Assembly (NCBI GenBank): GCA_017449265.1
Contig: JAFSJW010000068.1
Coordinates: 1-60,523, forward strand
Origin: Treponema sp.
Lineage (GTDB): Bacteria > Spirochaetota > Spirochaetia > Treponematales > Treponemataceae
Direction of reading: 5' to 3'
DNA length: 60,523 nucleotides
Shown: piece by piece, positions 1-9,244 of the stretch
How the letters are laid out: each line of letters starts with the position of its first letter
Position numbering within the stretch: position 1 is the first letter of the stretch
The notes under the pieces: generated by a model
Told to the model about the DNA's origin: nothing
The model's input: only the letters and a program-made list of their open reading frames with translations
Databases searched by the model: none
Made by a program: the position numbers and the translations under genes

Positions 1-1
1 C

Positions 2-91
2 ACGTTGTTAAAAACTGGTACATCTTATGAAAAGAGAGCTTCTGCAGCAGTGGACAAACTTGCAGACGAAGCTCTCTGTTTAGCTAGTTAA
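2..91 (+). CDS. C-terminal end of an unrecognised protein (truncated by window start)
   Basis: The reading frame is open from the first bases and ends at a TAA at 89-91, leaving 29 codons that end in KLADEALCLAS. The composition is protein-like, but the fragment is too short to assign to a family. It runs in the same direction as dnaX and could be the gene upstream of it. I do not recognise it. Confidence 0.35.
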   Translation, partial: TLLKTGTSYEKRASAAVDKLADEALCLAS

Positions 92-251
92 TTATTGGAG
101 TCAGGAACTTCATGGTATTGACAAATATCATAGGAGTTCGGGCGAACGGCGGATTTCCGACATTTCCCAGCGGGCAAAAGAGTCAATAGAGAATCTTTTG
201 GGCTTTGAGGACGCAAAATTCGGCTGCGCGCGGCTAATTACGAAAAGTTAA
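84..251 (+). other. Open frame without a start codon before dnaX
   Basis: A 55-codon frame, different from that of the preceding fragment, stays open from 84 to a TAA at 249-251. Its translation looks protein-like (for example ISQRAKESIENLLGFEDAKF), but there is no ATG or GTG start and no ribosome-binding site. It may be the tail of the upstream gene after a frameshift, or chance. The rest of the 92-330 stretch shows no SRP RNA core motif, although ffs often sits before dnaX in other bacteria. Confidence 0.2.
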
Positions 252-330
252 GCGAATATCCCAAATTCAGAACAAATCGTTTGAGAGCAACCACTTGTCC
301 CCACCCGAGCAAAATCGTAAAATATATTCT

Positions 331-2124
331 ATGTCTTATGAAGTAACCGCCACACGGCGAAGACCACAAGCATTCGATTCGCTTGCAGGACAGGAATTCG
401 TCGCAGAAACGCTCAAAAACGCAATAAAATCAAAAAAAATCGCTCACGCTTACCTTTTCGCAGGTCCGCGCGGATGCGGAAAAACCTCCACCGCCCGAAT
501 TCTTGCAAAAGCACTCAACTGTGAGAAAGGTCCCACGGCAGAACCGTGCGGCGAATGTCGTTTTTGCAAGGAAATCACGCAGGGCGCCTGTACGGATGTA
601 ATCGAAATCGACGGTGCGTCCAACACCAGCGTAAACGATGTGCGCGTAATCAAAGACGAGCTTCTTTTTCCGCCTCAGTCTGCCCGGTACAAAATCTACA
701 TCATAGACGAAGTTCATATGCTCTCAACATCTGCGTTCAACGCGCTCTTAAAGACAATCGAAGAGCCGCCACCGTTCGCAATATTCATATTCGCCACAAC
801 GGAGCTTCAAAAAGTTCCTGCAACAATAAAATCACGATGCCAGCAGTACAATTTCAGGCTTGTTTCAGCCGAAAAAGTCAAAGAGCTTTTAGCTCAGGCG
901 GCAGCCGAAATCGGGATAAAAGCAGACGATGAAGCACTGTACTGGATTGCCCGCGAATCTACCGGCTCGGTGCGAGACTCATACACGCTCTTTGACCAAG
1001 TGGCGGCTTTCTCAGGCGACCACATCACTTACGAGAAAATCCGTGACAAGCTGGGGCTTGTTGGAGTTGAAAGGCTCAACGAGATTTTTGAGTGCTGCGC
1101 GGGCGGAAAGACTCAAGATGTAATGACCAAGCTGGATGAGTTCTTTCAGAACGGAATATCAATCGAACAGATAATAACGAACTCAACCGATTACCTCCGC
1201 TCTCTTCTTCTGATTAAAAACGGTGTCACAAAAGAAGCCCTTCTCGGGCAGTCTGCGGAGCGATTCTCAAAAATCGTGCTTGACGCATGGAATCCAGTTC
1301 AGATTGAGCGCGCTCTTTCTCTTCTTTTTACATTGTACCGCGACATCCGCTATTCGCTAAGTCCTCGCTACGAGCTGGAACTTGCGTTCTCGCGCCTTTC
1401 ATGGCTTTCTGAGTATGTTTCGCCAAAAGAAGTGAAGCATGCAATAGACCAGGCGCGCGCGCTTCTCATAACTGCCCCACAAGCTCAAATCTCAGTGCCA
1501 GTTCCCCAACCTGTGCAAATACCAAGATTCGTTCCGCAAAAACAAAGCCCGGTTCAGAAGCCCGAGCCCGAGCCTCAGGCAGTTCCGCCGCATCAGGAGA
1601 GCAGCCAATCTTTTAGCTCAGGCGGAGATGAATCATTCGACTCTATCTCCGCCGATCCGAATGATTTCAGGGGGAATATAATAAAAAAGGTAATGGCAAA
1701 AGACAAAATCTTAGGCTCTTACCTAATTCAGACAGGAGAATGGAAAAAAGAAGGAAATATCATAAAAACACAAACAACATCTTCTTTTTTCAAGATGCAA
1801 ATCGAAAAAAACAGCGCGAGCCTTTCTTCGATTATCCGTGAGGCAACTGGTGAGAATCTTTCACTTTCTATCGAACTGAAAGAAATCAAAGTTGAGAACC
1901 CGGAGGAGCACGCCCCCCTTGAAGTTCGTATTCTGTGCGACACATTCAAGGGGCACATAGTCGGCTATTCCGTAAAAACTGCGGAAGAAATCGAGAGGTC
2001 TAAGAAAGAAGATTCAGAAAAACCGGCTGACAAAGAAGAAGATTCTCAAAACAGTTCTGAATCTCAGTCTGAATCAGCCGAAAACACAGAGAATATGGAA
2101 AATGACGACAGCGAAAATGAATAA
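331..2124 (+). CDS. dnaX: DNA polymerase III subunit gamma/tau
   Basis: This is the clamp-loader ATPase that loads the sliding clamp and, as tau, organises the replisome. Of 597 residues, the N-terminus carries Walker A GPRGCGKT (about 45-52), a zinc-binding set C64, C73, C76 and C79, a DEVH-type Walker B box, and the sensor/arginine-finger stretch ending in KSRCQ. A Pro/Gln-rich linker follows, then a tau-like C-terminal domain and a very acidic tail. I chose the ATG at 331 because family homology begins there (MSYEVTATRRRPQ); a TTG at 295 would add 12 unlikely residues. No clear Shine-Dalgarno precedes 331. ybaB and recR follow, the classic dnaX-ybaB-recR order. An in-frame A AAA AAG heptamer at 1683-1689 suggests a second, shorter product. 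Confidence 0.95.
   Translation: MSYEVTATRRRPQAFDSLAGQEFVAETLKNAIKSKKIAHAYLFAGPRGCGKTSTARILAKALNCEKGPTAEPCGECRFCKEITQGACTDVIEIDGASNTSVNDVRVIKDELLFPPQSARYKIYIIDEVHMLSTSAFNALLKTIEEPPPFAIFIFATTELQKVPATIKSRCQQYNFRLVSAEKVKELLAQAAAEIGIKADDEALYWIARESTGSVRDSYTLFDQVAAFSGDHITYEKIRDKLGLVGVERLNEIFECCAGGKTQDVMTKLDEFFQNGISIEQIITNSTDYLRSLLLIKNGVTKEALLGQSAERFSKIVLDAWNPVQIERALSLLFTLYRDIRYSLSPRYELELAFSRLSWLSEYVSPKEVKHAIDQARALLITAPQAQISVPVPQPVQIPRFVPQKQSPVQKPEPEPQAVPPHQESSQSFSSGGDESFDSISADPNDFRGNIIKKVMAKDKILGSYLIQTGEWKKEGNIIKTQTTSSFFKMQIEKNSASLSSIIREATGENLSLSIELKEIKVENPEEHAPLEVRILCDTFKGHIVGYSVKTAEEIERSKKEDSEKPADKEEDSQNSSESQSESAENTENMENDDSENE
1669..1726 (+). other. Putative programmed -1 frameshift signal in dnaX
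   Basis: An A AAA AAG heptamer lies at 1683-1689 in the correct phase (xxA AAA AAG). An SD-like AGGGGG sits at 1669-1674, 8 nt upstream, and a small hairpin (TTAGG 1711-1715, CCTAA 1722-1726) lies downstream. The same three-part layout produces gamma from E. coli dnaX. A -1 shift here would add 50 codons and stop at the TGA at 1839-1841, giving a product of about 503 residues instead of 597. Use of the site is inferred, not shown. Confidence 0.55.
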
Positions 2125-2153
2125 GGCTGTTTAAATAAAATCAGGAGATTAAT

Positions 2154-2456
2154 ATGAATCCTTTTGAATTAATGAAAAACCTCAAGAATTTTGAGGGAAA
2201 AATGCAGGACATGAAAGCAGAGCTTGCTACAATAAAGGCAACTGGCTCAAGCGGCGGAAACATGGTTCAAGTGACGCTGAGCGGTCAGTTCGAGCTTCTT
2301 GACATTAAACTTGACCCAATCTGTGTTGACAACAGAGATGTTCCAATGTTGCAGGACTTGATTAAGGCAGCACATCACAGTGCAGTTGAAAAAGTCATGG
2401 AAGAAATCAAGCAGAAATCAACAAGCATGATGGGAATAAATATTCCGGGTCTGTAA
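2154..2456 (+). CDS. YbaB/EbfC family nucleoid-associated protein
   Basis: A 100-residue protein of the YbaB/EbfC family, small dimeric DNA-binding proteins linked to nucleoid structure and, with RecR, to recombination. It shows the family's helical N-terminus, a central glycine-rich turn before VQVTLSGQFELLDIKLD, and a helical C-terminus ending in MMGINIPGL. The start follows a good AGGAG site. Its TAA overlaps the recR ATG by one base (TAATG), so translation of the two is probably coupled. Length is normal for the family. Confidence 0.92.
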   Translation: MNPFELMKNLKNFEGKMQDMKAELATIKATGSSGGNMVQVTLSGQFELLDIKLDPICVDNRDVPMLQDLIKAAHHSAVEKVMEEIKQKSTSMMGINIPGL

Positions 2457-3043
2457 TGAACGCAATTGATGAACTGACGGAATCATTCTCGCGGCTTCCG
2501 GGAATCGGAAAAAAATCTGCGGGAAGGCTCGTTAACCACATTTTGAACTCTGACGGCGCATGGGTTCAGAGATTCGCCACGCAGATTTCCATGCTGCAAA
2601 GCAGGATATGCCGATGCTCCGTGTGCGGCTCATGGACAGAACAAGACCCGTGCCGCATCTGCTCGGATGCGATGCGCGACAAAAGCATTATCTGCGTGGT
2701 GGAGCAGCCGCAGGATGTTTCCACGATTGAGAGCGCGCATGAGTTCAACGGGCTGTTCCATGTTTTGGGCGGAGTCATTGCGCCGCTTGAGGGCATAGGT
2801 CCTGACAAGCTCCGAATTGCAGAGCTTATGTCCCGTCTTCGCGAAGGTGGCGTAAAGGAAGTAATCATCGCCACGAACCCCACCGTTGACGGAGATACGA
2901 CTGCCTTGTACTTGCAGAAAATGATTTCTCTAATGGGAATCACAGTGACCCGCCTTGCAAGCGGGCTTCCTGTGGGAGGAGACCTTGAGTACGCGGACAA
3001 ACTCACGCTCGCACGAAGTTTCCGCGGAAGAATGAAGCTGTAA
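2456..3043 (+). CDS. recR: Recombination protein RecR
   Basis: RecR works with RecO (and RecF) to load RecA at single-stranded gaps. The 195-residue protein has the N-terminal helix-hairpin-helix (LPGIGKKSAGRL), a C4 zinc finger (about residues 55-70, CSVCGSWTEQDPCRIC), and a TOPRIM domain (IICVVEQPQDVSTIE followed by HVLGGVIAPLEGIGP). Length and order match the family. It overlaps ybaB by one base and is followed 10 bp later by a methyltransferase gene, probably in the same transcript. Confidence 0.96.
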   Translation: MNAIDELTESFSRLPGIGKKSAGRLVNHILNSDGAWVQRFATQISMLQSRICRCSVCGSWTEQDPCRICSDAMRDKSIICVVEQPQDVSTIESAHEFNGLFHVLGGVIAPLEGIGPDKLRIAELMSRLREGGVKEVIIATNPTVDGDTTALYLQKMISLMGITVTRLASGLPVGGDLEYADKLTLARSFRGRMKL

Positions 3044-3052
3044 GGAAAAAAT

Positions 3053-3808
3053 ATGAGCCAAAAAAAAGAATGGTTTGAATCGGAAAAATTCTGGGAGAAT
3101 TACGGTCCTGTCATGTTCGATGAGCAGCGCTGGAGCGAAGCCGGTGCTGTGAGCGAGCGCGTCGTGCGCCTTGCAGGGCTTAAAAAAGGCGCAAAAATCT
3201 TGGACGCAGGTTGCGGTCCTGGCAGAATCAGCGTGGAGCTTGCGATTCTTGGAATGGATGTGACCGGAGTTGACTTAATCCAAAGCGAACTTTCGGCAGC
3301 GAAAGAGAGCGCGGAAGCCGAAGGAATAGAACTTAAGCTTGTACAAGCAGACTTGCGCAATTTCAAGAGCAACGAAAAATTCGACTGCGCCATAAATCTT
3401 TACACATCGTTCGGATATTGCGACACAGAAGAAGAGGACACTCAGATTCTGAAATCGATTTTTGACTCGCTTAAAGAAGGCGGAACTTTTATTCTTGAGA
3501 ACTTGAGCCGTGAAGTTGAAATAAAATATTTCACGGAAGGCGAATGGTTTGAGAGAGCTGGTAAAACAGTCCTTACTGAATTTGAGGTTGTAGGCGCATG
3601 GGAAGGTCTCCGCTCAAAATGGATTTTGATAGACAACAAGACAGGCGTTCGGATTGAGCATGAATTCGTTCAGAGGCTCTATTCCGCAGCAGAGCTTAAA
3701 AAGACGCTTCTTAAAATCGGGTTCAAGAGCGCGGATATTTTCGGCGATTTTGACAAAAATCCGTATGACCAGAACATGCAGACTATGGTAATAGTGGCAA
3801 AAAAATAG
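3053..3808 (+). CDS. Class I SAM-dependent methyltransferase
   Basis: This 251-residue protein has a Rossmann-type methyltransferase core. SAM motif I is ILDAGCGPGRISVELA (about residues 50-65), followed by the acidic end of strand 2 (VTGVDLI) and a motif IV region (FDCAINLYTSFGY). The C-terminal part, with the ILENLSREVE and IEHEFVQRLYS stretches, resembles the small-molecule methyltransferases often annotated as YjhP/UbiE-like. The substrate cannot be told from sequence. An AAGGA site precedes the ATG. It is the last gene before a strong bidirectional terminator, so it closes the dnaX transcript. Confidence 0.85.
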   Translation: MSQKKEWFESEKFWENYGPVMFDEQRWSEAGAVSERVVRLAGLKKGAKILDAGCGPGRISVELAILGMDVTGVDLIQSELSAAKESAEAEGIELKLVQADLRNFKSNEKFDCAINLYTSFGYCDTEEEDTQILKSIFDSLKEGGTFILENLSREVEIKYFTEGEWFERAGKTVLTEFEVVGAWEGLRSKWILIDNKTGVRIEHEFVQRLYSAAELKKTLLKIGFKSADIFGDFDKNPYDQNMQTMVIVAKK

Positions 3809-3810
3809 TG

Positions 3811-3852
3811 GATATGAGGCTGGCTAACTAAAAAGTTAGCCAGCCTCATATC
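3811..3852. terminator. Bidirectional terminator between methyltransferase and thrS
   Basis: A perfect 19-bp inverted repeat (3811-3829 and 3834-3852) encloses an AAAA loop between two convergent genes. There is no long T-run, but the stem is very strong and the position fits termination of both transcripts. Confidence 0.8.
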
Positions 3853-3882
3853 CCACATTCAGAAAAATGACAACGCTCGGTC

Positions 3883-5634
3883 TTACAAAGTCGTAGAATG
3901 ATTCTTTACATTCTCCGAGAGATACTTCTCGAACTCATCGTAAGTCATAGACTGCTGCTGTTTTCCAGAATCGGCGCGGAAACGCACATTCACGGAGCCA
4001 GACTCTTTTTCCTTAGCTCCTACGACAAGGATGTAAGGCGTCTTATGCTCACTCGTAATGTACTTGATGTTCGACTTCATATTGTCGCCGTTTGCGTATG
4101 CCTCTGCACGGAAGCCTGATGCACGGAGTTTTCCAGCAACTTCCTCAGCATAATCGTTGAAATCAGCTCCAATCGGAACCACGGCAACCTGCTCAAAGTG
4201 AATCCACGGTGGCATTGCTCCGCCGAAGTTCTCAATCAAAATACCCATAAAACGCTCTATAGAACCAAGAACTGCTCTATGAAGCATTACCGGATGATGT
4301 TTCTGGTTGTCAGCACCGATGTACTGGGCGTTAAGACGCTCCGCACTCGGAAGCTGGAAATCTGCCTGAATAGTTCCGCACTGCCATTCCCTTCCAAGAC
4401 AATCAAAAAGCTTGAACTCAAGCTTAGGTCCGTAGAAAGCCCCCTCTCCCGGCTGTATCTCATAGTCAAGCCCCGCAGACTTACAAGCGTCGCTAAGAGC
4501 TTTCTCGGCTTTTTCCCATGTCGCAAGGTCTCCCACATGATCTTCCGGCATCGTAGAGAATTTTACAACCAAGTCATCAAATCCAAAGTCATGGTAAACT
4601 GATTTCAGAAGGCGGCAGAATTTAGCGACTTCTGCAGAAACCTGATCTTCCGTACAAATAATGTGAGCATCGTCCTGAACGAAACCTCGCACGCGCATAA
4701 TTCCGCTCAAAGTTCCGCTCGGCTCGTTGCGCACATCATGCCCGAATTCAGCAAGACGCATCGGAAGGTCTTTGTAAGAGCGTGCGCGTGAGTTGAAAAT
4801 CTCAAGCGCGCCAGGACAGTTCATCGGCTTGATTGCGAAAATTCGGTTCTCGCTCTCAGTCACGAACATATTCTTCTGGTAATGCCCCCAGTGCCCTGAG
4901 CGTTCCCAAAGACTTCTCGGCATGATTGCGGGCGTGCAGACCTCTTTGTATCCGTCCGCAAGAATTTTTCTGCGCATATAATCTTGAATCGCAACATACA
5001 TCGTCCAGCCGTTCGGATGCCAGAAAATCTGACCCGGATCCTCAGGGTCGATGTGGAACAAATCCATCTGAACGCCAAGTTTTCTGTGGTCGCGTTTTTC
5101 TGCCTCCTCAAGCATCTTGAGGTAATCTTTCAGTTCGTTCGGTTTTGAGAAACAATACGCGTAGATTCTTGTGAGCATCGGGCGTTTTACGTCCCCGCGC
5201 CAGTACGCACCCGCCATTTTTGCAACCTTGAATGCCTGCTGATTGATTTCTTTTGTAGTAGCCACATGAGGTCCGCGGCACAAATCCATGAAATCATCCT
5301 GCTGGTAAGTCGTTATCGTCTCACCCTCAGGAAGATCGTTTATAAGCTCCACCTTGTAAGGCTGGCTTGCGAACAATTTCAAAGCCTCTTCCTTTGAAAC
5401 CTCAGTCCTCTTGAACTCAAAGTTTCCTGAAAGAATGCGGCGCATTTCTTTCTCAATCGCAGGAAAATCTTCCTCCGTAGGCTTTTTGTCCGTAAAATCA
5501 AAATCGTAATAAAATCCGTTGTCTATTGCAGGGCCAATCGCAAATTTTGCCCCCGGAAACAAATGCATTATTGCTTCCGCCATAACATGCGCACATGAAT
5601 GGCGAATTTTCTGAAGCTGTTCATTTTCTGCCAT
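3883..5634 (-). CDS. thrS: Threonine--tRNA ligase (no TGS domain)
   Basis: Charges tRNA-Thr with threonine. The 583-residue protein begins directly with the editing (N2) domain, whose HSCAH motif lies near residue 10. The class II catalytic core follows, with motif 2 ([11 protein letters not shown]), the zinc-ligand region around [10 protein letters not shown], motif 3 (LGSIERFMG), and the C-terminal anticodon-binding domain. The usual N-terminal TGS domain of about 60 residues is missing, which explains the short length. I chose the ATG at 5634 because it has an AGAGGAAAATT site and family homology starts there; a longer reading into the fabV end is not needed. It lies 10 bp after fabV, in one operon. 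Confidence 0.95.
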   Translation of the reverse strand: MAENEQLQKIRHSCAHVMAEAIMHLFPGAKFAIGPAIDNGFYYDFDFTDKKPTEEDFPAIEKEMRRILSGNFEFKRTEVSKEEALKLFASQPYKVELINDLPEGETITTYQQDDFMDLCRGPHVATTKEINQQAFKVAKMAGAYWRGDVKRPMLTRIYAYCFSKPNELKDYLKMLEEAEKRDHRKLGVQMDLFHIDPEDPGQIFWHPNGWTMYVAIQDYMRRKILADGYKEVCTPAIMPRSLWERSGHWGHYQKNMFVTESENRIFAIKPMNCPGALEIFNSRARSYKDLPMRLAEFGHDVRNEPSGTLSGIMRVRGFVQDDAHIICTEDQVSAEVAKFCRLLKSVYHDFGFDDLVVKFSTMPEDHVGDLATWEKAEKALSDACKSAGLDYEIQPGEGAFYGPKLEFKLFDCLGREWQCGTIQADFQLPSAERLNAQYIGADNQKHHPVMLHRAVLGSIERFMGILIENFGGAMPPWIHFEQVAVVPIGADFNDYAEEVAGKLRASGFRAEAYANGDNMKSNIKYITSEHKTPYILVVGAKEKESGSVNVRFRADSGKQQQSMTYDEFEKYLSENVKNHSTTL

Positions 5635-5644
5635 AATTTTCCTC

Positions 5645-6862
5645 TTAGTCGATTGTGTCCATTCGTGGCACGTCTTTTGAATAATCCACGCCAGGCACAT
5701 CGAATCCATTTATCATCAAGAAGTCGTGCCTGATTCCCTCAAGGTCGATGAGACTTGCCACATTCTCTTGGGTGACGTTCGGCATGATTTTATCGACTTC
5801 TGCCTGAACATCCGGATCAAGCTCCCAGTCGTCGATTCTGATTCTGTTCTCGCTGTCCACCGGCACTTTTTTGTCGGCTGTGAAAAGACGCTCAGAGAAA
5901 AGTCTTTCCATCTGCTCGATGCACCCCTCGTGAGTTCCGCGCTCTTTCATAATCTTAAAGAGACAGCCAAGATACTGTGCGATAATCGGGATTACCGCAC
6001 TTGAACGAGTTATAAGCCCCTTGTTCACACTCACATAAGCTGCGCCGTTCAAAGATTTCAGGCTTGCGTCAATGTTGTGGGCACGAGCTTCAAGGTCTTT
6101 TTTTGCAGCTCCAATCGTTCCGTCGCGGTAAATCGGATGAGAATATTTCGGTCCGATGTACGAGTAAGCGACTGTACGCGCTCCGTCAGAAAGAACATCC
6201 GCCTCTTTGAGCTGTTTTATCCAGCGTTCCCAGTCTTCGCCCCCCATGACCTTCACAGTATTGGCAACATCATCGCCCTCAGCAGGAGAAGCCTCCATCA
6301 CCGTGATTTTTCCTGTCATCATATCAAGGGCAGGGCCGCCGAAAGGCTTTCCGACCGGCTTAAGCACAGAGCGGTAAAGAACTTTCGTGTCAGGGTCAGT
6401 TCTTACAGGAGAAGCAAGCGAATAAACAACAAGGTCGAATTTTACGCCCCATTCTTTTACCTTTTCGATAACAGCCTTGCGGCACTCGTCGGAGAACGCA
6501 TCCATGTTGAAAGTGAATGTTTTCAGCCCTGCTTTCTCAGACTCACGGTCAAAAGCCTTGTTGTTGTACCAGCCCGGAGTTCCGCCTTTCGTTTCAGTTC
6601 CTTCTTTCTCGAACGAAACACCGATTGTGTCAGCCCCGTACTCAAAAGCGGCTGTAATTCTTGAAGCCAAGCCGTAACCTGTAGAGCAGCCCAAAACAAG
6701 GACAGTTTTCGGAGCATATCCGCCTTCCTTCGCAGTTTTTACCCCTCTTTTTGATTTCTGAGATTTTACATACTCAATCTGGTTGAGAGTGTCCTTTGCG
6801 CATCCAATGGGGTGAGCATTGATACAAATGTTTGAACGGATTTTTGGTGTAATTACAGCCAT
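5645..6862 (-). CDS. fabV: Trans-2-enoyl-ACP/CoA reductase FabV (TER family)
   Basis: An NADH-dependent reductase of the double bond of trans-2-enoyl thioesters, the last step of fatty-acid elongation or of the butyryl-CoA branch in treponemes. The 405-residue protein has the enlarged SDR fold: a nucleotide-binding loop [13 protein letters not shown], and the family's Y-x8-K catalytic pair within [14 protein letters not shown]. It is close in length to the characterised T. denticola TER. The start at 6862 (MAVITPK) has a GGAGAAAAAGAG leader; codons upstream run into a structured 5' UTR and are unlikely to be translated. thrS follows after 10 bp. Confidence 0.95.
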   Translation of the reverse strand: MAVITPKIRSNICINAHPIGCAKDTLNQIEYVKSQKSKRGVKTAKEGGYAPKTVLVLGCSTGYGLASRITAAFEYGADTIGVSFEKEGTETKGGTPGWYNNKAFDRESEKAGLKTFTFNMDAFSDECRKAVIEKVKEWGVKFDLVVYSLASPVRTDPDTKVLYRSVLKPVGKPFGGPALDMMTGKITVMEASPAEGDDVANTVKVMGGEDWERWIKQLKEADVLSDGARTVAYSYIGPKYSHPIYRDGTIGAAKKDLEARAHNIDASLKSLNGAAYVSVNKGLITRSSAVIPIIAQYLGCLFKIMKERGTHEGCIEQMERLFSERLFTADKKVPVDSENRIRIDDWELDPDVQAEVDKIMPNVTQENVASLIDLEGIRHDFLMINGFDVPGVDYSKDVPRMDTID

Positions 6863-6892
6863 TTCTCTTTTTCTCCATGATTTTGTTTTTGG

Positions 6893-6924
6893 GGCAGCGT
6901 CAAAACATGATTTTTTAAGCTGCC
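6893..6924 (-). promoter_or_regulatory. Hairpin in the fabV 5' leader
   Basis: A 6-bp GGCAGC/GCTGCC stem (6893-6898, 6919-6924) with an AT-rich 20-nt loop lies about 30 bases before the fabV start. It could be a regulatory leader structure or incidental; no T-run follows. Confidence 0.3.
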
Positions 6925-7002
6925 TTTTGTTTGGATAAAAATATCGCTTATTATGACACTTTTTCAAGAAATATGATAGTAAGCAAACAAGTTCTTATTA
7001 AC

Positions 7003-9096
7003 CTATCGTTTTCCAATATCAGATATTTCCTTTATTACGGTGTCCGTACTCGTGCTGACCTTGCCAGCTGCCGTCTCTACAGCATGCGTTCCGTCCTGCA
7101 TTTGCGCCAAATCATCAAGAAGACGATTGTTGCCTTCGTTCTGCTCGCTCATCGCGCTCTTTACCTCAAGCTCCTGGTCTTTTACTTTGCCAGCAAGTGA
7201 AACGACTGTCTCAAATTCCTTATTCGCGATTCCCGTTTTTGAGTATGCGTTGTCTATCATTCCCTTGATTTTTTTGAGAACTTCCCCAATCTGACGCGCC
7301 TCTTTTCCAGAATCCTCGGCAAGCTTACGAATTTCATCCGCAACAACAGAGAATCCCGCGCCGTACTGACCAGCGTGAGCCGCCTCAATAGCCGCATTCA
7401 TGGCGAGCATATTCGTCTGACCAGAAATCTGCGCAACCATCTTGCTCATTTCCATAAGAGTCCTTGATTCAGCTTCAATCTCACCCACAAGATTCGTCAC
7501 ATCGGCAAGATTCGTGCGTCCAGTCTGCGTTGCTTTCTCAAGCTCTGCGACAATCCTGAAATTCGTTTCGATGATTGAATTTATCGAATTGATGTTTCCG
7601 AGCATTTCCTGAATTGCGGACGAACCTGACGAAACGCTCTGGGACATATCTTTCGTAACGGAGACGAGAGACGCAACACCACCTTTTGTTTCCTCAAGCA
7701 TCTTTATGCTTTGCTTCGTTATGTTTCTGACCGTTTCGTAAAGTTCGTTGTCATGGGCTACATTCGCAATATGCAAAACATACTGGTGGCAGTTCTCGCG
7801 CCTGTTCACTCCGTTGAAAATCGCGATTGCCATCTGTCTGCACGAACCGTAGCCACATGCGCCGCAATCGTGCAAATCTTTCTTGGAGTGTTTTCCAAGA
7901 CTATGGAAAATATCTTCAAGCTGACTTTCCGTCGGCTCTTTTATTTTGTTCTTTAAAAAAGAGCTTCTGTCCACATAAGTCCTTGAGTAAATTCCAGGCT
8001 TCCAGTAATCGGAAATAGTTTTATCAAGTTTTTTAAGGGCAGATTTTCCTCCGTACTGCGTCTTCCACCGCACTTTTCTGTCTTGAGAACGCTTCTCAAC
8101 AAAAGCTTCAATCTGGTCAACGGTCATATCGTGATTCACCGTACCAGCCCCACGGTTACAACCCATTCCGCAGTTAAGACAGTCTACGAGCTGACACTGA
8201 GGCTTCTCGCCGGAAGCAAGCATTTTCTGAAGCCCGGAAAGATATGCCGAAACCTGCGGCTGTCCCTCGATTTTGCGAGTCCTCTCTGAGATTCCAGGAA
8301 CGAAACGCTCCGCAGTGCGCATAAGTCCGCCCGGAGTTGAGTACAAAACCGCGCGCTCGGCGGGAGGATTGTCGTAATCGGTCTTGGGGAATTTTGACAA
8401 ATCGATTCCGTTCAATCTCAGATACTCATCAAGATTTTTCATCGTAACATTGTAGTCACCACGCCCGTTCTCATCGAACTCACGCTTTTTCGCAAAACAC
8501 GGCGATATTACGGCAATCTTACAGTCAGAGTATTCGGTATAGAAATGCCTTATGCACTCGACAGTGTGCGCCATAGGACTGTCGCTTTTTGCAAGATATT
8601 TTATAAGCTCCGGTCGGTAAATCTCAACGAACGAAACAAGTGCCGGACAAGGCTGTGAAATCATCAAGTCCGGATTTTCGTTTTTTATCTGCTCCACATA
8701 GCTCTTAGTCGTAAGCTCCGCTCCGAACGCAACATCGAACACGGCCTTTACGCCGATTGATTTGAGCCATCCGTTGAATTCAAGGTCTTTTCCCTTGAAA
8801 TTGACAGCCGCAGCAGGTGCAACGATTGCGACTATTTTTTTTCCGGCTTTAAGGTCTTCCAAAAAAGCCCTTGTGTCATCAATTCCGCTCCTTGCCCCGT
8901 GCACGCATGCCTCAATGCAAGCCCCGCATCCTATGCAGAGGTCGGGGTCAACAGAAACATAGTCACCAGAGGCATCGTTGCACATTTTGACAGGACAGAC
9001 GGAAATACATCTGTGGCAATTGCAACATTTTTCGGAATCCACTGCAATGACAGGGGCAAGATGAAGTTCGTGCAACGAAGAATTAGACTGTTCCAT
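7003..9096 (-). CDS. [FeFe]-hydrogenase-like sensor fused to a methyl-accepting chemotaxis domain
   Basis: A 697-residue fusion. It has two ferredoxin-type 4Fe-4S motifs (about residues 20-65, CCNCHRCISVCPV and CIGCGACIEAC) and an [FeFe]-hydrogenase domain with L1 (SQPCPA), L2 (ISPCFAKKREF) and L3 (DCLNCGMGCNRGAGT), retaining the H-cluster cysteines. A further Fe-S motif, DCGACGYGSC, follows at about 410. The C-terminal chemoreceptor signalling domain has the NAAIEAAHAGQYGAGFSVVA hairpin tip. No transmembrane segment or HAMP domain is visible, so it is probably cytoplasmic. Sensory [FeFe] hydrogenases are proposed to report H2 or redox state. The ATG at 9096 has a TGAGG site; a TTG five codons earlier lacks one. 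Confidence 0.9.
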   Translation of the reverse strand: MEQSNSSLHELHLAPVIAVDSEKCCNCHRCISVCPVKMCNDASGDYVSVDPDLCIGCGACIEACVHGARSGIDDTRAFLEDLKAGKKIVAIVAPAAAVNFKGKDLEFNGWLKSIGVKAVFDVAFGAELTTKSYVEQIKNENPDLMISQPCPALVSFVEIYRPELIKYLAKSDSPMAHTVECIRHFYTEYSDCKIAVISPCFAKKREFDENGRGDYNVTMKNLDEYLRLNGIDLSKFPKTDYDNPPAERAVLYSTPGGLMRTAERFVPGISERTRKIEGQPQVSAYLSGLQKMLASGEKPQCQLVDCLNCGMGCNRGAGTVNHDMTVDQIEAFVEKRSQDRKVRWKTQYGGKSALKKLDKTISDYWKPGIYSRTYVDRSSFLKNKIKEPTESQLEDIFHSLGKHSKKDLHDCGACGYGSCRQMAIAIFNGVNRRENCHQYVLHIANVAHDNELYETVRNITKQSIKMLEETKGGVASLVSVTKDMSQSVSSGSSAIQEMLGNINSINSIIETNFRIVAELEKATQTGRTNLADVTNLVGEIEAESRTLMEMSKMVAQISGQTNMLAMNAAIEAAHAGQYGAGFSVVADEIRKLAEDSGKEARQIGEVLKKIKGMIDNAYSKTGIANKEFETVVSLAGKVKDQELEVKSAMSEQNEGNNRLLDDLAQMQDGTHAVETAAGKVSTSTDTVIKEISDIGKR

Positions 9097-9220
9097 AAAA
9101 ATATACCTCAAAATTAAATTCTCTTAGTATACATTATGACACAAAATGAATAATAAATCATATTTTATTGAATTGATTCCAGCTGTAATTTATACTGAAG
9201 TCACGGGAGGCTGCCTTCGC

Positions 9221-9241
9221 GAGTTTTGCAAAGCAAAACTC
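9221..9241. repeat. Short palindrome next to the UPF0210 terminator
   Basis: A GAGTTTTGC-AAA-GCAAAACTC inverted repeat (9-bp arms, 3-nt loop) sits just beyond the 22-bp hairpin downstream of the UPF0210 gene. Together they form a palindrome-rich intergenic block. Confidence 0.6.
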
Positions 9242-9244
9242 GTT

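Noticed and set aside
92..330. SRP RNA (ffs) upstream of dnaX
   Set aside because: The location is classic, but the conserved SRP apical loop (GGTCAGG...GGAAG...AGCAG type) is not present.
430..717. Minus-strand reading frames inside dnaX and similar long antisense frames elsewhere
   Set aside because: They lie wholly within well-supported genes on the other strand, lack ribosome-binding sites and look like codon-bias shadows.
3053..3808. Assigning the methyltransferase to a named pathway (for example ubiquinone)
   Set aside because: Only the generic SAM-binding core is recognisable; the substrate cannot be inferred from context.
5635..5709. N-terminal extension of ThrRS into the fabV end
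   Set aside because: No ribosome-binding site, overlap with fabV, and family homology starts at 5634, where AGAGGAAAATT precedes the ATG.
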